Counted from the first letter of the stretch, positions 27,561-38,382 are shown. The stretch is 64,000 nt of DNA from Phlyctochytrium arcticum (GCA_025602905.1 JAHLKI010000005.1:1116001-1180000), one strand, 5' to 3'. Program-made: numbers and translations. Notes: a model not told the origin generated them from the sequence alone.

Positions 27561-30256
27561 CAAGGAGTATATTTTGTGAGGAGAATGATTTTTTGGTTGT
27601 CGAAAGTGATTAATGCACATCAGATTGGTGTTGTAATCATTTGGTGGATGATGAACCTTGAAGGCTTTTTGAATCATGAATAATGGAATGTTTGTCCTCA
27701 TATTCGGGGGAAAGTCTTCTCCTAATAGAGCCTTATTGGTATGGAGAATATCAATGATGATTTCTTGACACGGTGTTGGATTCTCTTTGCGATGAATAAG
27801 AGGTTTCAAAAGTGTAGGGAGTATCAAATAACCATTCCAAAGAGTTGATAAAACATCATTAGGAGTTTTGGGTATAAAATTGCATCGAAAATAGTTCTTC
27901 TGAAGACCAAGTTTATCATTCAAACTGTCATTCATTAATGCAGCACAGTAGTTGATCTGAAACATCGGGAATACGGTTCCAATCCAGTAGCAACTCACAA
28001 TCTTCCATCAGTTCGTCCATAGTCTGTGCAGCCGCGCGCATAGACCATTCCTTGTCCTTTGGTGTCAACTTGATATCCAACATTTCCATGAATAACTTGA
28101 ATGTCTCCCAATTCTTCACATTCTTGTTGGCCGAAATCTCTAATTGCAAATCTTGGCGTAATCTTTCAAACACCGTACAATCGGGAACGTTCATATTGTT
28201 CTCCATTGTTCCATAGAGCGACTTTTTTGTTCTAAATAATCCAATCACATTATCTTTCGGATTGCGAATACGGGTAATCGATTGGAAGAACTCCGTGTGA
28301 AAATCATGGGGGAAAAGAAAGCGTAAACCTCGTCAAAAACATCGGCGGTATCGTAATTGACGCCGACAGAGATAACGGTGTTTGTCACAATACCGCAAAC
28401 CTCTTCATTAGTACACAGTTTTTCAATGTAAGACAATGCCTTTTTTTCCTTTTCTTTTTCTCCAAAATAAGATAGAATCTGTGTGTTGTCTTTCCAGCCC
28501 ATGTGCTTGGCAATAACGGCAGCGATGGCATCGACTCCTTTTTCACCGGATTTTGCCGGTGTAAAGACATAGTGTTTCTTTCCTTTTTTCAAATCATCGA
28601 GAATATCTTGGATCCAAACATCAAAGTCATTGTATTCCAGAAATAATCGCTGTTTGGGTTTCTTTGATGATTTAATGACTTCATAATCCTCAGTGTTGCG
28701 TCTGACTCCATTGATAAAATTGATGGTGAGTTGGGATGTGAAGGTATCGAGAAACATTACTTTGTTCGCGTATCGTATCTGACTCTTGAATATCTCCCAA
28801 TTTGGTACCAAGTTCCTATTGTGTGTTTTGCAATCACCAGAGAATGTTTGCATTAGAGTATCGAATTTGTCAAAGATGATGATATCAAAATTCTTCTTGA
28901 TATAATGCAACGATTGGATACTGCAAATCAATCGCTGACATTTGTCCATAACCCCTAGTTGTTTATTCTTGGTACTGACATCCTTGTAATTGGTACATTC
29001 CAATCCGGCATCATTTAGTCATTGAGTAAGATTAATTGCCAAGGTGATTCGTGGTAAAATAAATAGAATCAATTTGTCCTTGTACAAATGTTTAATCTTT
29101 TTGACAACCAATCCAGTCTTGTTTCCTCCCATAGGTGCGGCAAGCACGGAAAATTTGATATTGTCTGAAATATCCTCATGTTGTAAAAAGGGAGATTCAG
29201 TCATTCGGCTTGGAATATTGAATGATTCTTGTAACTTTCGTGTAGATAGTGAAACGGTAATCTTTGGATAGAATCAGGTCAACAACACATCAACCAATTT
29301 GCCCGAACAGGCGTGTTTACATGTGTCCCACGTTTGTTGGTAGTTGTGGAAACGTTTGGCGCTACTATCTTTTGGTTTGCACCAAGTCCAGAATGATTCA
29401 AACTGGATCCCAACTTGTTTACACCACCTCAAAACATGGTACTGAATATCATGATCAAGATATCCATCGGATCCTTTGTACGGATTGGGTAATAGTTTGA
29501 GCTTTTCGAGAGGATGAGCTTCTAGATATTCAAAATCGTTTGGAATTGGCAAATGTTGTTGAGGCACCGACAAGAGATCCATTTTTAATAGTTGTTTCTT
29601 AGTAATTTTGGCGGTGACTTTGGTATCCTTCCGTTTACTAATCTGCAAATCAGGCAAACTTTTCCAATCCAAAGTGGTAATGTCGATGGCATCAGGTGAG
29701 ATGAGTCTTTGATGTCTGAACTACCATGGAGAATATGTTGAATCGGCGCATCTTTACCGGGTTTAGATTGACCGACGCACTTAAAGTTGCTGTTCTTGTA
29801 ATAAACCAACATATCCCATTTGTGCAGTGCCGTAATGCAAATCAATAGGTTGGTAGATTCCTCATCGTTGCAAACATAGTTGCTAATTACAACATGAATC
29901 GCGAGAAGCGGCTCAAGTCTTCCTGAGATGTGGTATTTGGCGTTGGGGAAGTACTGGTCGAGAATATTCATAACCTTGTCCATAGTAAGAGTTGACTTAT
30001 CGATATCAAAATAGACTTTGCGAGGCAAGTGTTTCAATAAGACTTCAAAGATGTTGCAATTTTCCTTGAGAAGTTTCATAAATTTGTCGTCATTAGCGGA
30101 TCCCCACATTTTGCCTTGGTCTTTGGACCATCTCCAAACGGGTAGTTTGTCTTCTTTCAAATTCTCAATGACGTGGTCCCGTGCTCCTCCATCTTTGCTG
30201 ACATTCTTGAACCAAGTAATTCCACGATATTCTACTTTCTTGAGGGCCGCTGTCAT
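27504..30256 (-). pseudogene. Herpes-type primase fused to origin-binding-like SF2 helicase, broken
   Basis: ATG 30256 starts an archaeo-eukaryotic primase domain: KVYFDIDKS (metal-binding DxD), IHVVIS, and FKCVGQSKPGKD. After a frameshift near 29690 the frame runs with two TGA stops (29274, 29019) through SF2 helicase motif I (APMGGNKTG), a motif II-like IIFDKFD, and motif V (NTVISVGVNYD), as in herpesvirus UL9/OBP-like helicases of giant viruses and fungal elements. Frameshifts near 28290 and 27975 precede a C-terminal region. The intact protein would have been about 900 residues, serving replication initiation. The end runs into the left inverted repeat, so the last residues may be replaced. 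Confidence 0.75.
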
Positions 30257-30400
30257 GGCTTATACTTCTACTATTGAGAATAACATTTTTTCTCCGGAAA
30301 TAATCGAAACGCATTCGTCCTTTTATAGGGTTGGAGGCCTCGATACCATTGATATCATTGTGATGTCATTATTGTGTCACTCTCCTCACGATTTTTATGT

Positions 30401-30542
30401 TCGCAGCGAGGGCTTTCTGTGCTTTTTGCAACATACTTTACACGTTGCAATACGAATCAATATAATGCGACACATAAAATCTGGCAAATGCACGTATTTG
30501 GGAGATACACTTAAACGTAACAGTCAGATCAATGCATTTGCC
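30401..30542. repeat. Inverted repeat flanking the primase-helicase, right copy
   Basis: This is the reverse complement of 27441-27560, beginning TCGCAGCGAGGGCTTTCTGT and ending at CAATGCATTTGCCGG. The 2.8 kb between the copies is almost exactly the primase-helicase gene with its leader. The 30257-30400 stretch holds no gene. Confidence 0.75.
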
Positions 30543-30660
30543 GGATTTTGATGATACATCTATACACCACGAAACATTAGAAACATTTGGAACATTCGGG
30601 ACATCAAGTCTCCAAACGCATCAAACAAAAGAATATATCATGTACTAAGTATAAACCACA

Positions 30661-30909
30661 TTGTTTTTGTATTATACCTATCAAGTAACAGTGAATCGAT
30701 TCGGCACCGAACAGCATTTTGAAGCATCATCTCTGCGTCAACTAGGCAAACTGCTTAAACTGGACAGGGCCACGGTCACCAACATTTTGAAGGGAGGCAA
30801 GTCACACTGGTCAAATTACATTACCATAACGAAACAAGAGAGGCCAATGCGTTCAGGCCCAAACGCACCAAAAAACAGAGAAAAAGAATCTGTGATGATT
30901 GAAGTATAA
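30661..30909 (+). CDS. Small helix-turn-helix protein (copy 2)
   Basis: About 82 codons are open, beginning at TTG with no ATG in frame, so the start is unclear. YTYQVTVNRFGTEQHF followed by ASSLRQLGKLLKLDRATVTNIL repeats the strand-plus-HTH plan of the 7663 gene in element A. The tail is basic. It probably binds DNA and regulates or assists replication. It is divergent from the primase-helicase, as copy 1 is divergent from the D5 gene. Confidence 0.5.
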   Translation: MFLYYTYQVTVNRFGTEQHFEASSLRQLGKLLKLDRATVTNILKGGKSHWSNYITITKQERPMRSGPNAPKNREKESVMIEV

Positions 30910-30942
30910 GCCACGAGAATATGTTTAGTTACAAGCAAAAGC

Positions 30943-31542
30943 TTGCTCTTCTCATATTCTGAATCCGATGAATTCCAATCAGCCCTCGATGAATGGGAGG
31001 TTGTCAGCGTAACGGAAAAGGATAATCATTGTATCTGTACACACCGAATATTAGAAAACTGTCACATATGGAACAAGTTGAATATGATGGAGCTCATAGT
31101 AGGGGATACATGTGTCAAACGCTTCATGAAAGAGGAACATATAAAACAGACTAAAGATATAAAGAAGAAGTTGAAAGACGAGAAACGATTTAAAGAAATG
31201 TATGGTGAGAATGCAAGTATCAAAATGGGTCAACTGTGTCAAAGTGAATATGCGGGAACCAATATAAGTAAACTATGTCACCCATGTTCAGAATGTAACA
31301 ATTTGTGTCAAACATGTGACAAATTCTTTGCCGTCACGCCAACCAATCGCTGGAGAGTGAACTGTACACCGTGCTGGCAAAGAAGTAAAGGTTACAAGGT
31401 CACCTCAGAGACCAAACCAGATCTATATCCAGGCCAAACACATTTTCCGTGTAAGACCTTGGGTTGCAAAAAGACAATTCCCAAGAATGAATCATGGAGA
31501 ACACTATGTACAAAATGTTACTGGGAACAGACATACGGATAG
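30943..31542 (+). CDS. Cys-rich zinc-binding protein, virus-like
   Basis: The open frame encodes about 199 residues with many Cys pairs: HCICTHRILENC with IVGDTCVKRF, CHPCSECNNLCQTCDKFF, NCTPCW, FPCKTLGCKK and CTKCYW. The CIC..I...C......IVG..CVKRF pattern recalls small zinc modules of giant viruses. No ATG lies in frame before the folded part. ATG 30921 is one base out of frame, so a one-base indel near 30950-30960 may have broken the start. The DNA-binding role is inference. Confidence 0.5.
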   Translation: MLFSYSESDEFQSALDEWEVVSVTEKDNHCICTHRILENCHIWNKLNMMELIVGDTCVKRFMKEEHIKQTKDIKKKLKDEKRFKEMYGENASIKMGQLCQSEYAGTNISKLCHPCSECNNLCQTCDKFFAVTPTNRWRVNCTPCWQRSKGYKVTSETKPDLYPGQTHFPCKTLGCKKTIPKNESWRTLCTKCYWEQTYG

Positions 31543-31729
31543 ACCCAATGTCCCGTGCGAGACAAATATTCTCCAAAAGTCTCGCGCGAGACATTTGAAT
31601 ATTTACGGATGGGCCCAATGTCCCGTATCATTGTTGATACGGGTACCCCCCCTTACTGTAAATGACCCTCATGACCCGTCTCAATTGAGACACTCATCGT
31701 TTTTTCATACTTCACAACTAAAACTCATC

Positions 31730-32878
31730 ATGAGCGACAAACTAGTAAACCAGGAGGCACTGATTAGCAGAGAATATCTCCAGCTCAATCCGGTGTACAA
31801 AGTAGAGTGGTTATTGTCATGCAAAGCTCTCCACACCATCATCAGTCAAAAGCTTTATTTGTCTCAGTATTCGTCGGCGGATGTGTATTTGTTTGAATGT
31901 TGGGGGCAATCAAGGGCCAACGGTTATCGTATTTCAATTGCCGGTCAAGTCTTGAAAGAACTAGAGCAAGATTTTCCACGTAATCAGTTACCCACTTCTA
32001 CTCAACTATGTCTTGCAATCAAGAGGCAATCTACTAGCAGAGAATTACCGATCGAAGAGGTTTGGGAGAAGATTTTGTGCCATTTTGTATCAAGAGATAA
32101 TGTGGTTCTCTCCAAATTAAACAATGTCTTTGTCGAGACAGAGTTGATTATTCTGCCTCTCCAGCAACAAATAACACCATCCGCTCTCCCATCAACACCC
32201 ACATCTCCCCAGCAACAACAATATCAACCACCCCCCACAAAAAAGAGAATAGGTGCCAAGAACGAGTATAACATCCCGGCCTGGTTGCTCAATGCAATCG
32301 AGTGTTTTACTTCGCCTCATGGGATAGACTTGGACCCATGCTCTAATCCCGAGACTCTTCTTGACCAAAATATTACCTTTGGAACCCAGGAAGATGGTAC
32401 ATTTGTCAATGCATTGACATTGGGGGATTGGGATAAATCCAATTGGGTGTATTTGAATCCGCCCGGTTCCGCCATGTTTGATAGAGAGCAAGGCCCCAAA
32501 AATTGTTCCAACCTCATCACCGCTTTCATCAACAAGACATTTTCCGAATTGGAAAAGGGAAATATTCAACGCATCATTGGGATAGTTCCGGCCGGGTCTG
32601 CGCGCAAATGGGGAAAGATAATTTACAAGAAGACCCTGACTTGCTCAGTTAACAAGAAAGTTCTTTGGAGATGGACAGCGGCCAGTATGGAGCGAGCGAC
32701 CGATGAATCGGCAACGGCGGGCGACATCTTCTCTCGCGTCATATTCTACATGGATAGTGACCCAACTTTTCCCCATTCCGCTCGTTTTGTTCAGATTTTT
32801 GGCCAGCACGGGTTCATACCCGGTTACAATACCATACAAAAGACGAGGCGCTTCTCGTGGCCGCACAAAAAGTCATAA
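31730..32878 (+). CDS. Phage-type DNA N6-adenine methyltransferase with N-terminal extension
   Basis: ATG 31730 (CTCATCATG) gives 382 residues; the frame is open earlier, but that part is non-homologous. The N-terminal 150 residues are unrecognised. After a Pro/Gln linker (SALPSTPTSPQQQQ) comes a methyltransferase core: IDLDPCSNPETL (SAM-side acidic motif), LGDWDKSNWVYLNPPGS (NPP catalytic motif), and RIIGIVPAGSARKWG. This order matches the phage Dam family rather than the DpnM type next door. It would methylate adenine in element or host DNA. There is no lesion. It is followed within 61 nt by a second, unrelated adenine methyltransferase. Confidence 0.7.
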   Translation: MSDKLVNQEALISREYLQLNPVYKVEWLLSCKALHTIISQKLYLSQYSSADVYLFECWGQSRANGYRISIAGQVLKELEQDFPRNQLPTSTQLCLAIKRQSTSRELPIEEVWEKILCHFVSRDNVVLSKLNNVFVETELIILPLQQQITPSALPSTPTSPQQQQYQPPPTKKRIGAKNEYNIPAWLLNAIECFTSPHGIDLDPCSNPETLLDQNITFGTQEDGTFVNALTLGDWDKSNWVYLNPPGSAMFDREQGPKNCSNLITAFINKTFSELEKGNIQRIIGIVPAGSARKWGKIIYKKTLTCSVNKKVLWRWTAASMERATDESATAGDIFSRVIFYMDSDPTFPHSARFVQIFGQHGFIPGYNTIQKTRRFSWPHKKS

Positions 32879-32938
32879 AAGTCAGTTATAAAGAGGGCCA
32901 TATCACTTGAAATCTGCCAATACTACTAACATCTCATC

Positions 32939-33739
32939 ATGAAGCCAATAGTGGCGTACATCGGCTCCAAGCGTCGCATTATGCCCCAATTAGTATCACA
33001 CTTGCCCCAAGGATTTACGCGCTATTTCGAACCATTTGTTGGTGGGGCATCGATGTTATTTTGCATGGGCAATATTGTTCCTGAACTTGAGTATCATATT
33101 AACAACCTGGAGTCATCAATCATCAACGTGTACCAAGCAGTAAAAAGCGACCACTTGAAGCTGCTCACGACCCTTGATTCACTGGACCAAAAGAAAACCA
33201 AGCAAGACTTTATCAACTTGGTGAATATATTCAATCAAAAGATCACTAGTACTGAGAAAAGCGGTATCTACATCTACCTGACCAAGTTGGCATTCAACTC
33301 GAATTTGAAGCATAGAGCCAATGCAATCAAACCGACATATTCAAAGTCAAGTTCACTCAGCCCCATTCACAATGAGGAGAATATCCGCGAGATTCATCAG
33401 TTTATGCGGAACGTGACAATTAGCAATCAAGACTACAACATATTTATGGGCTCATTTGATTTACGGTCAACGGACTGTATATTCTTGGACCCACCATATC
33501 TCGTGCAGCAAGTGAATGAATATTACCAGTCAATCTTTCATGAAAAAGAGTTCCAAGACCTCAAGAATCTATGCGATCGAATCAATGCGGCCGGTGCCAA
33601 GTTTCTATTAACGACCCACGTTGACAAATTCATAGCAGACCTATTTAAAGAGTACAATGTGACAAAATTAGAGAGACATCCATTTATTAGTAGCGGGAAA
33701 GCCATATCATACAAGTATGTCATCAAGAACTATCTGTAA
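32939..33739 (+). CDS. Dam-type (D12 class) adenine-specific DNA methyltransferase
   Basis: ATG 32939 gives 266 residues, the usual size of the family. Motifs: YIGSKRRIMPQL (N-terminal K-binding loop), FEPFVGGASMLF (motif I, SAM), FLDPPYLVQQVNEYYQ (motif IV, DPPY) and FISSGKAISYKYVIKNYL at the C-terminus. It would transfer methyl groups to adenine N6, probably in GATC-like or other short sites. It is intact, with a short AT-rich leader. Neighbouring genes on both sides are virus-like, and a fungal nuclear genome would not normally carry this bacterial/viral enzyme. Confidence 0.85.
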   Translation: MKPIVAYIGSKRRIMPQLVSHLPQGFTRYFEPFVGGASMLFCMGNIVPELEYHINNLESSIINVYQAVKSDHLKLLTTLDSLDQKKTKQDFINLVNIFNQKITSTEKSGIYIYLTKLAFNSNLKHRANAIKPTYSKSSSLSPIHNEENIREIHQFMRNVTISNQDYNIFMGSFDLRSTDCIFLDPPYLVQQVNEYYQSIFHEKEFQDLKNLCDRINAAGAKFLLTTHVDKFIADLFKEYNVTKLERHPFISSGKAISYKYVIKNYL

Positions 33740-33848
33740 TGTTATATCATATTGTATCAATCTGTATCAAATGCATCAATAGCTTTATTCTTATATAACG
33801 CGGGCCAGAAAGCCTTAAATTTAACTTATTGCACATAAGTATAACCCC

Positions 33849-35285
33849 ATGGACATCTTAAAATACTTCAAGACCTTTGCCGCATCCCGATATAGTATGG
33901 GCAAAAACCTTGCGACATTATTGAGTGATGCCCCTGTTGAACCAAGGATTCTATTTGAGTTAATCTTTGCAAATGTACCGGATTTGCCACAAACACTCAG
34001 AGAATATGTGATTAGCCAAATTGAGTCACGTGAGTCGGCTGAATCATTAGAATCAGAAAAGCGCAATTTGGCTGATTCAGAAGACTCGTATGACTCGGAC
34101 AATGACTCGGACAATGACATGAATATCGAGGCACCACCAGAACCAGAACCATTGAAGATTGCCAAGGACTTTGTTATGGAAAAGTTTCAAGCTGCCATCA
34201 TAGCAAGACCAGAATCAAAAGGAACACTAGTCGCAAATAAAAACAGAATGCTCAACAAATATATGCCACATTTCAAACTGGACCAGAAGATTGCCAATGA
34301 CACTATTGAGGGGGGATGTTATGGATATCTGGAGAATACCATGGTGACGGAGTCAGCTGTTGTGAAGAAGGAGATTCAATGGTTCGTGGACTTGTTGAAG
34401 GGATTCAAAGCGTTTTTCAATCTTCTTACAGAAGAAGAGAGACACGAATTGATTGAGGATGCGGACAAGACATTTGGTACCAAAACTGGACAACTCATCA
34501 CGTTCCTAAATAAAGAAATTAGAACGGTGGAGACAGAGCAGGAATTCAGCGAGAAACAATCTGAAAGATATGTTCCATATGACGAATTACGGACCCAAGT
34601 CGATACTAAATCGAACACCTTAGACAAGACAAATATTCAAGAGGTACAAAAAGGGATCGTTCTCTCATTATACGTCCACTATCCGCCGCGTCGCAACCCA
34701 TATTCAACATTGACTTACGGGACCGGTCTAAACTCATATTCAAATGGTGTCATTATTTTGCGGGATTACAAAACTCACAACGTATATGGGGACTTTAAAA
34801 TATAATGTAACGACATTACGATTGACTTGATTGAGACTTATCATTCACTAGTGGTGGGCGACATGGCAATATTTCCAGAATATCATGATTCTTCAAAGTG
34901 GAGCTCCTTTGTTGCATCAATATTCAAGGAGATTATAGATGTTCCATTGACCTCGACAAACCTACGACAAAATTTCATTAGCTGGAATGTCAAAGAGGGA
35001 CATTTGAAGTTTATGAAGGAAAAGATTGAACTAGCCGATGCCATGGGTCACTCCGTGACGGCACAAACCAGGGCCTACACCTATTGAACAGAGACCACTG
35101 AGGAAACAAATAAGCGGAAGGTCTGGGATGAAGATGAGATCGAACTTTTGAGAAATCTTGGTGCGGAGTATGATGCTTTGGCCCCAGAAGAGAAAATAGT
35201 ATCAAAGGAAGCATTTATCAGAGACTCGGGTAAAATTGATAAAACTCGAGAGCAGATTCGTCAGAATATTAGAAGAATAAACTAG
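33849..35285 (+). pseudogene. Tyrosine recombinase with two in-frame stops
   Basis: ATG 33849 opens a 318-codon frame with an acidic Ser/Asp stretch (about residues 60-95), a helical core-binding region, and the first catalytic Arg in LYVHYPPRRNPYS. TAA at 34803 interrupts it. The same frame continues to the second half, with MGHSVTAQTRAYTY containing the His and the nucleophilic Tyr. TGA at 35085 is followed by a basic tail (KVWDEDEIELLRNLG, SANT-like). Tyrosine recombinases of this sort integrate PLVs, phaeoviruses and Ngaro-like elements. As read, it is broken. Its presence beside a DDE integrase is unusual. Confidence 0.7.
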
Positions 35286-35295
35286 TGTAGTTTTG

Positions 35296-36567
35296 CTAGT
35301 GCGTTCTCTCATATTCTTGTATCATATTCAATCCGTCATATTGTGTTATATGTTCTCTTGGTTCCCAGGTGCTATCCTCCAATTCGTACCCGCGCCATAA
35401 TACTTTATATTCAATGACATTTCTTCGCCCTACACGCCTTGTCAGTTTGTCCAATAGTGCCTCGACTTCAAAATACCCATCCTTTTCAGTTGGTTCATCA
35501 TCATTGTCTGGTTCTGGTTCAGGTTCTTCATTGTCATCAGGTAACGGATTTTCAACTTCATCCACTTTTCTCAATTGATAAGCGGGGTATAATCCCGGCA
35601 TCTCCATACTATCCCCATCAGCAATTTTATAAGCCAATTAATAATTCATTTGTTTCGATTTGACCACAAGAGTCACTGTATATATGTCTCTTCCAAAATA
35701 CCCTTGCTTTGTTCTCTTCCCCAGCTTCCCCATCTTGGTCCATTTCCTTACCAAATCTCCCTCCTTTAAATCTGGCAACAGCTTCATACCTCTACCTTTT
35801 GTTTTACTAGAAAATTGTTTCGGATTGTCGAGAATATCTTGTGTTGTCATTCTATTAGAACCAAAATGTATCGCGCTATTTAAATTTGACACAATCTTTG
35901 GCAATGACCCAGGCCAATCTCTATCACCTAATGCAATAGATTTGAAAATCATCGACTTCATAGATCCATTAAGTCTCTCTATGATACCGTTGCTTTCCGG
36001 CCGACCTGGTCTGGAGAATACCCAGATCACACCGTTTTCATTCACCCACTCTTGAACATCAGTCTTGAACTCTGAACCATTGTCCGAGTTGATATATCTC
36101 ATATAGGTTCCGCCTTCTAGTACTTCATCCAAAAAGTCACGAACTTCTGCCATACTGTTGCTTTTCAATGCTTTCAAGTACACCTTCTTTGTAAACACGT
36201 CGACCATATTAACAATGTAGTTGTACCCATTAATAGACACACTGGTCAAATTGATTGTATCGATTTGAAAGGTCCCCGGTTTACTTGATTAAATTGGTTT
36301 GATATTCCCCTTGGACACCATGGGCCGAGAATATCTTTGGTAAACATCCTGTCTTTTGAGAAACTCGAGAACCGTTCTTTGACTAATGTTACTATCAGGA
36401 TATTTTGCTCTAAATGCAGACCACAGCCTATCACAACCAAAATAGTTCTTATCATCATAATAGAATCGTTTCAAACGGCCTGCATCGAGTGGAGAGAGAT
36501 CACGCGCGTATTGCAAAGCTCTAGATGGTATAATGACTTCTTCATCCGTCTCAATATTACTAATCAT
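35296..36567 (-). pseudogene. Polinton-type RVE integrase with chromodomain, two in-frame stops
   Basis: A single frame from ATG 36567 to 35296 is broken by TAA at 36289-36291 and at 35638-35640. Domains in order: an N-terminal helical region (FYYDDKNYFGCDRLW, ISQRTVLEFLKRQDVYQ) typical of Polinton/Maverick integrases, and a DDE core with MVDVFTKKVYL (Asp), NSDNGSEF (Asp) and NGIIERLNG (Glu). A basic SH3-like region and the chromodomain follow (GYFEVEALLDK, EYKVLWRGYELEDSTWEP). The order is exactly that of Polinton integrases, 423 codons in all. Chromodomains can direct insertion to methylated histone sites. Confidence 0.8.
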
Positions 36568-36584
36568 GTTACAAAATGAAAAAC

Positions 36585-37006
36585 TTACTTTCTCCGTTTC
36601 ACACCTGGACCGAGCAACTGCATATTCGCTTCACGCCGTTCATCTCTTCTTGAATTTATGGAAACCGAATGACACCCCGTAGCAGTTTCAGTCCTTTTGA
36701 CTCTAGGAGGGGGAGGAGGTGGAGGTGCTCGCTGAACAATAGGTGCCGGAGGAGGTAAAAGCGCACGCCGAGTCGAATTAGATGCAAATTCGAACGGTGT
36801 AGATAATCGTCTAGCATTGTTAATTCTCACACTATTCTCTTCAACACGTGCTGGATCAACCATATTCGGATCAGTGACCACATGATTCAACTTTTGTTGC
36901 TTGATGTTCCCTTGCACCGCTTCATCTTGTAATCTCTTGGTCCGTCTTGGGTTCAAATCGGCAAGCGGCTGAAGTCCTTCAGAAGGTCCTGGTACCACTG
37001 GAACAA
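36585..37006 (-). pseudogene. Pro/Arg-rich protein, 5' end cut by LTR
   Basis: The frame is open to the LTR boundary at 37007 without an ATG, so the N-terminus is lost. The visible part is basic with a poly-Pro block (APPPPPPPPRVKR) and ends LGPGVKRRK. It lies just upstream of the integrase on the same strand. The family is not recognised; a basic virion-core or DNA-binding protein is possible. Confidence 0.4.
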
Positions 37007-37532
37007 TATAACAGTAACAGGGACGGATGACTCGCTAGTTCAGGGGATGTGTAATTGAGTAGAAGTAATACTATTGATCAAGGTCAGAGGCCGGTTATTA
37101 TGTACAGAAGGGATGAGGCAGAGCCTCGCTTTTATAGTGTTTCTACAACAATTCCTACTTAAGGGAGGGGGATTGCAAAGGGGCGTCTTGGCCCCTACTT
37201 CTGCCAACCTTCCTTTCCTTGCCTTGGCATCTTTTCTGCCACAGTGTTCTCGCCCAGGCCCAATGTCTATGCTAGTGCGGTCTTTCTACTGGAGGGAGTG
37301 AGATAGCTGCTAGGCCGCATCTCTGGCCACGCGCGACGCGTCCTGGCAGCTTAGCTTGCTGACACATTGGTTCGAGGGCGCGCTGGGAGGAATATCCGAG
37401 AAATGCCTAAGTCCCCTCGCTCATTACTGACACTACCAAACTACAAGGTTATCCTACAAGAGCATATATACAAAGATTGGAGCTGAGAACCGGGGGAGTA
37501 CGATGGGACTATTTACAAGACAAAAAGATGAC
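37007..37532 (-). repeat. Solo LTR of the same gypsy family, reversed
   Basis: This is the reverse complement of the 25390-25926 LTR, from GTTATA (37007) to GTCATC near 37527-37532. The last 11 bp (the TGTAACAGATA end) are missing, and an unrelated dispersed repeat follows directly. No internal gypsy sequence is present, so it is a solo or truncated LTR. It forms the right edge of segment C. Confidence 0.85.
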
Positions 37533-37534
37533 GC

Positions 37535-37780
37535 CTTGGCTGCGCCATGGCTGGCCAAAATCGAGGCGGCAGAGTTTTGAAAAGACATGGGGGCAAAGCT
37601 GGCACAGCCTGGCAAAGCCATGCTGAGTCACCTTTCTAATTGCAATTAGTAAAAAAAATGAGATAAGCATTTGGGTTGGCACAGTCATTGTATTTGGCTG
37701 GCAAAGTCATGTTATTAATTTAATTAGGAAAATGGGCCCCATTTTGGCCAACAACACCTTGGTGAAACCCTCAGCACTAC
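37535..37780 (+). repeat. Dispersed repeat R1, copy 1
   Basis: From CTTGGCTGCGCCATGGCTGG to AACCCTCAGCACTAC it is about 95 per cent identical to 48331-48576 in the same orientation. It includes the GCAATTAGTAAAAAAAATGA and GTTATTAATTTAATTAGG blocks. There is no coding potential; it is probably a fragment of an LTR or a non-autonomous element. Confidence 0.8.
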
Positions 37781-37794
37781 CCCTTTCACCACTA

Positions 37795-38240
37795 ATTTGC
37801 CGCCTGTACCTCCCTCCTTCCCATCTCACCACACTCCTTACTCTACCCCATCCAGACAAGTGCCAAGACTCCACGACTCCTTCCTCTTGACTCTTCCTTT
37901 CCCCGTCTCACCCGACCTCATCTACTTTACTTTGTGCCATCTGTTTGGCCATTTGTCCCCGCATCAGTTAGAATACCTTGTAGTTTTCACCTTCTCCAAC
38001 TCTGTACTTTTTGTTATAAAAGCTGCCGTCGAACGGGCTCCCCTTTGACGGACAAGCTGCCTTCAATACATCTTAATTTACTATCTCTACTTTGTCTTTT
38101 CACATCCCTCGACTTGATCTTGCTCTCAACTCCTCCGAGTCCTTGCGGTGATCCCTTTACTTGCCTCTCGTATCCACGCTTCAATGCGTCCTCAACTTGC
38201 CGGCCAACTTCTGGTCACGTGCACTAGTCTTTACCTTAAG
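37795..38240 (+). repeat. Dispersed repeat R2, copy 1 (LTR-like)
   Basis: It is closely similar to 61754-62235. Shared blocks: CCTCCCTCCTTCCCATCTCA, GACAAGTGCCAAGACTCCAC, GTTTTCACCTTCTCCAACTC, GCTGCCTTCAATACATCTTA and GCGGTGATCCCTTTACTTGC. It precedes a gag-like gene, so it may be that element's LTR. Confidence 0.7.
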
Positions 38241-38382
38241 ACTAAGTTGCTCTTGCTACGGATCCTTCCTTTTCCGTTTCATGGTGGAGAATCCCCTCAG
38301 CCGCCAGCATCAATCAAGTCAAGACTCCCCTACCCCCCATTACCTATGACCCACCTCAGCTTCCCTAGCCCGATTGGCTCCC

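Noticed and set aside
26477..35087. TGA read as tryptophan (alternative genetic code) in segment C
   Set aside because: Stops also include TAA in the same genes, frameshifts are present, and the intact D5 gene of element A ends with TGA and uses TGG for Trp. Decay explains the pattern better.
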